A stretch of DNA of 64,000 bases, taken from positions 1-64,000 of the forward strand of contig DATHNW010000019.1 of the NCBI GenBank assembly GCA_035485575.1, given 5' to 3'. The DNA is from DASRHD01 sp035485575. GTDB taxonomy: Bacteria; Verrucomicrobiota; Verrucomicrobiia; Opitutales; Opitutaceae. The position numbers and the translations under genes are program-made. The notes under the pieces were generated by a model. That model was not told the DNA's origin and did not search any database. It worked only from the letters and a program-made list of their open reading frames with translations. This document shows positions 61,257-64,000 of this stretch, one piece after another (the first letter of the stretch is position 1; each line of letters opens with the position of its first letter).

Positions 61257-63523
61257 GCCTCCAGCACCGGTTGCGGGCGAGTGAGCAGGACGAATGCGCG
61301 GGCCTCCAGCTTGAACACCTGACTTTTTTTCCCCGGCTCAGGATTTTCCACCGCCTGAATCCGCGCCGTGTCAAAGACGATTTTCCAGCGAGCACGCGCG
61401 CCCCGCAGTGAGAGGCGAAACTCCACCGGCTCATGGTGGGCATTCAACAAAATAAAGAAATCATCATCTCGAACACAGCGTCCTTCATGGTCCCGGATTT
61501 CCGGTGCGACGCCGGGCAGAAACATCCCCAAGGTTCGCATCCATCCGCCGTTCTCCCAATCCTCCTTTTTCATTTCCGCGCCATCCGCGCGAAACCAACG
61601 CACGTAGCCCCCGCTGGTGGAGAGGTCGGGATCTTTTTCACGGAAACTGCGCCGGTGGAATCCCGGATGATCCCGTCGCAGCGCGATGATGCGGCAGGCA
61701 AAGTCAAAAAAACGCTGCCTCCTTTCGTCCAATTTCCAGTCGAGCCACGAGATTTCGTTATCCTGGCAGTAGCCGTTGTTGTTTCCGCCCTGGGTGCGTC
61801 CGAGTTCGTCGCCGGCACAAATCATCGGAACTCCCTGCGCCAGCATCAGGGTGGCCCACAGATTGCGCTTCTGCCGTTCGCGGAGTTCGATGATCCCCGG
61901 ATCATCGGTCGCGCCCTCATGGCCGCAGTTCCAGGAGTTGTTGTCATCAGTGCCGTCGCGATTGCCGTCACCATTGGCCTCGTTGTGCTTCTGTTCGTAA
62001 CTCACCAGATCGTGAAGCGTGAAACCATCGTGCGCCGTGACAAAATTGATGCTCGCGGAAGGCAGGCGGCCGGTGTGTTCGTAAAGATCGGCGCTCCCGC
62101 CAAGCCGGGTCGCGATATCGGAATGCAACCCCATATCGCCTTTCCAGAACTTCCGCACCGTGTCGCGGAATTTGCCGTTCCATTCCGTCCAGCCCACGGG
62201 GAAATTTCCCACCTGATAGCCACCCTCGCCCAGATCCCAGGGTTCGGCGATCAATTTGACCGTGGCGAGTGTCGGGTCCTGATAAAGGGTGTCGAAGAAC
62301 GCTCCCAGCTGGTTGACGTCCTTTAATTCGCGGGCCAGGGCGGCCGCGAGGTCAAAGCGAAAGCCGTCGACATGCATTTCGCTGACCCAGTAACGGAGGC
62401 TGTCCATGAGCATTTGCAGGGAATGCGGGCTCATCATGTTGAGGGTGTTCCCGCATCCCGTGTAATCCATATAATAGCGGGCGTCGTCCGGCACCGTGCG
62501 ATAATAGGCGAGATTGTCGATGCCGCGGAATGACAGCGTGGGCCCCGCGTGATTGCCCTCGGCCGTATGGTTGTAAACCACGTCGAGAATGACCTCGAAG
62601 CCGGCATTGTGGAATCGCTTCACCATTTCCTTGAACTCGCGCACCACGGCTGCCGGTTCACGGGTTGCACCATAAGCCGGCTCCGGCGCGAAGAACCCCA
62701 GCGTATTATAGCCCCAGTAATTGCGCAGGCCCTTTTCCACCAAGTGCCGGTCCTGCACGTAATGATGCACCGGCATGAGCTCGACCGTCGTCACCCCCAG
62801 TTTTTTGAGATGCGCCAAAATCGGATCTGACGCCATGCCGGTGTAGGTGCCGCGCAGTTCGGGCGGCAACTCAGGATGCTGACTCGTCATGCCGCGAACA
62901 TGCGCTTCGTAGATGATGGTTTCCGGCCATGAGGTGTCCGGCCGCCGCTCATCGCTCCAGTCAAAGGAGCCATCGATGACGACACCCAAGGGGGCAAAAG
63001 GCGCGCTGTCCCGCTCATCGAATGAAAGATCTTCGTCCGCGTGACCGATCTGGTAGCCAAACAATTCATCCGCCCATTTCAATTCACGGCCGATCGCTTT
63101 CGCATAGGGATCGAGCAATAACTTATGGGGGTTGAAACGAAGTCCTTGCGCCGGGGCATAAGGGCCATGCACGCGGTAGCCATAAAGTTGCTGGGGTTGA
63201 ATCCCAGGAAGGTAAATGTGCCAGACGCCGTTGGTGCGTTCGCGCAGGCGAATGCGATGCGATTCCTGCGTCTGATCCGCATGATCAAAAAGGCAAAGTT
63301 CGACCGATTCAGAGGCAGCCGAATAAAGCGCGAAATTGACCCCGGCCCCGTCCCAGGTCGCGCCCTGGGGAAAGGGTTTACCCGGCTGATAAGCACGGCC
63401 GAGCACGGCAGTATCGTTAAGGAAGGCCGGCGATTGGGCCGCGCTCTTTGGCTCTGATAGGGAGCCGAGTGGCAGTGCATGCCTGTGCGGGGAGGAGCGG
63501 GGCCTCTCGAGAATTTTCTTCAT
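61253..63523 (-). CDS. glgX: Glycogen debranching enzyme (GlgX/TreX type)
   Basis: Isoamylase-type GH13 of 756 residues that cuts alpha-1,6 branches, giving the linear glucan for TreY and TreZ. N-terminal CBM48 region (ATWDGAGVNFALYSAAS), then LDVVYNHTAEGN, GFRFDLAAALAR (nucleophile), AEPWDLGEGG and TAHDGFTL, as in GlgX/TreX. ATG 63523 is used; a TTG at 63565 would add 14 unneeded residues. First gene of the operon; promoter lies upstream of 63523. Confidence 0.95.
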   Translation of the reverse strand: MKKILERPRSSPHRHALPLGSLSEPKSAAQSPAFLNDTAVLGRAYQPGKPFPQGATWDGAGVNFALYSAASESVELCLFDHADQTQESHRIRLRERTNGVWHIYLPGIQPQQLYGYRVHGPYAPAQGLRFNPHKLLLDPYAKAIGRELKWADELFGYQIGHADEDLSFDERDSAPFAPLGVVIDGSFDWSDERRPDTSWPETIIYEAHVRGMTSQHPELPPELRGTYTGMASDPILAHLKKLGVTTVELMPVHHYVQDRHLVEKGLRNYWGYNTLGFFAPEPAYGATREPAAVVREFKEMVKRFHNAGFEVILDVVYNHTAEGNHAGPTLSFRGIDNLAYYRTVPDDARYYMDYTGCGNTLNMMSPHSLQMLMDSLRYWVSEMHVDGFRFDLAAALARELKDVNQLGAFFDTLYQDPTLATVKLIAEPWDLGEGGYQVGNFPVGWTEWNGKFRDTVRKFWKGDMGLHSDIATRLGGSADLYEHTGRLPSASINFVTAHDGFTLHDLVSYEQKHNEANGDGNRDGTDDNNSWNCGHEGATDDPGIIELRERQKRNLWATLMLAQGVPMICAGDELGRTQGGNNNGYCQDNEISWLDWKLDERRQRFFDFACRIIALRRDHPGFHRRSFREKDPDLSTSGGYVRWFRADGAEMKKEDWENGGWMRTLGMFLPGVAPEIRDHEGRCVRDDDFFILLNAHHEPVEFRLSLRGARARWKIVFDTARIQAVENPEPGKKSQVFKLEARAFVLLTRPQPVLEA

Positions 63524-64000
63524 GATGGCGCGCCTTGGAACGCAGCGGCCGCTTAAAGTTCGCAAATATAAGCTATTTCTAGCGCCAAAAGGCGATTTGT
63601 GCGGTCAGTTGCAATTAACGAGCAGATTATGAGTTATTATCATAACGCGTGGTTTGCTGCCCGTTGGATAATTGCCTAAACCGTCTGTCCCGGAGACGAT
63701 CCCACACTCTATTCCAATCGTCGGAAGAGCCCAAAATGCAGGGTAGCTTCAATGAAACGCCAAATTGACCGGCACATTTGTGCCCGAAGACAGGTGGCTG
63801 CTATAAAAGCCGGGGCGCCCTTGGTGTTCTTATAGAATATAGGCCGGGATAACGATCTCGTGCTGCGACAGAAGTGCAGCCGCTGGATTGTGTAATGACG
63901 ATTTTGTCGCACTTTTCACCAGCTTGTACGACAGCGCTCGAACATGAATGATTTTTTCTTTGCCCGCTCGCAGATGGCGATGTCCCTGGCCTTCCATATT
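63524..64000. other. Upstream region of trehalose operon
   Basis: About 480 bp with no supported gene. It has AT-rich stretches near 63560-63660 that should contain the operon's promoter and includes a palindrome at 63627-63645. A 67-codon minus-strand frame at 63709-63912 shows no features of a real gene. Confidence 0.5.
63627..63645. promoter_or_regulatory. Palindrome TTATGA-N7-TCATAA upstream of glgX
   Basis: Perfect 6-bp arms with a 7-bp AT-rich spacer about 105 bp upstream of the glgX start. It could be an operator for the trehalose operon. No known regulator is assigned. Confidence 0.3.

Noticed and set aside
63523..63565. TTG start extending glgX by 14 residues
   Set aside because: The extension resembles nothing in the family, and the ATG at 63523 suits the family N-terminus.

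Overview
This 64 kb, GC-rich window carries densely packed bacterial chromosome genes with many 1-4 bp start/stop overlaps and frequent GTG/TTG starts. The gene content (an OleA/OleB pair, secreted CHB_HEX and FG-GAP proteins, an ExbB/ExbD/TonB set, a very large poly-HAMP hybrid kinase, a TreX/TreZ/TreY pathway) fits a Gram-negative member of the Verrucomicrobiota, probably near Opitutaceae. That placement is inferred from gene content only.

Layout. 1-1431: 5' part of a secreted lyase-like/carbohydrate-binding protein running off the left edge. 1.6-21.4 kb: mostly core genes: NAD synthetase, TolC-like protein, Maf, TonB-like protein, pseudouridine synthase, DAHP synthase, a run of three secreted proteins (trypsin-like protease, unknown, FG-GAP), MutS, alpha/beta hydrolase, methyltransferase, DNA polymerase III delta prime, thymidylate kinase, ExbB-ExbD-TonB. 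21.5-26.6 kb: tRNA-Ala(GGC), a DUF1349-like secreted protein, an M50 protease, an NtrC-type regulator, an AT-rich orphan Imm26-like gene, and GalE.

26.6-34.9 kb is a lipid/hydrocarbon gene cluster on the plus strand: ketosynthase and ACP, a clear intrinsic terminator, then two phytoene-desaturase-like FAD oxidoreductases, a FabZ-like dehydratase, a FabI-like enoyl reductase, OleA, OleB and a VOC protein. This couples type II fatty acid synthesis and CrtI-like redox enzymes to head-to-head acyl condensation. OleC and OleD are not in the window. MalQ follows on the opposite strand and overlaps the VOC gene.

36.4-38.6 kb is a decayed filamentous phage (inovirus). In Ff-like order it has an HUH rolling-circle Rep, a small ssDNA-binding-like protein, a small charged protein, a classic major coat protein (signal peptide plus about 50-residue mature protein), a terminator hairpin, and a truncated pIII-like secreted protein. 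The assembly ATPase (pI/Zot) is gone. A sequence matching 19 of 28 positions of E. coli dif lies at the left edge and a weaker dif-like sequence at the right edge, suggesting Xer-mediated integration. The right edge abuts a deleted histidine-kinase remnant, followed by a scrappy accessory region to about 41 kb.

41-64 kb is a signalling and compatible-solute region: a PAS hybrid kinase flanked by about 125 bp inverted repeats, a roughly 1,900-residue poly-HAMP triple-receiver kinase, a third hybrid kinase, a separate kinase/receiver pair, an MscS-type channel, and an overlapping glgX-treZ-treY-GH15 operon that would turn glycogen into trehalose. Poly-HAMP kinases of this build are osmosensors in fungi, so an osmotic-stress role for the whole stretch is plausible but inferred.
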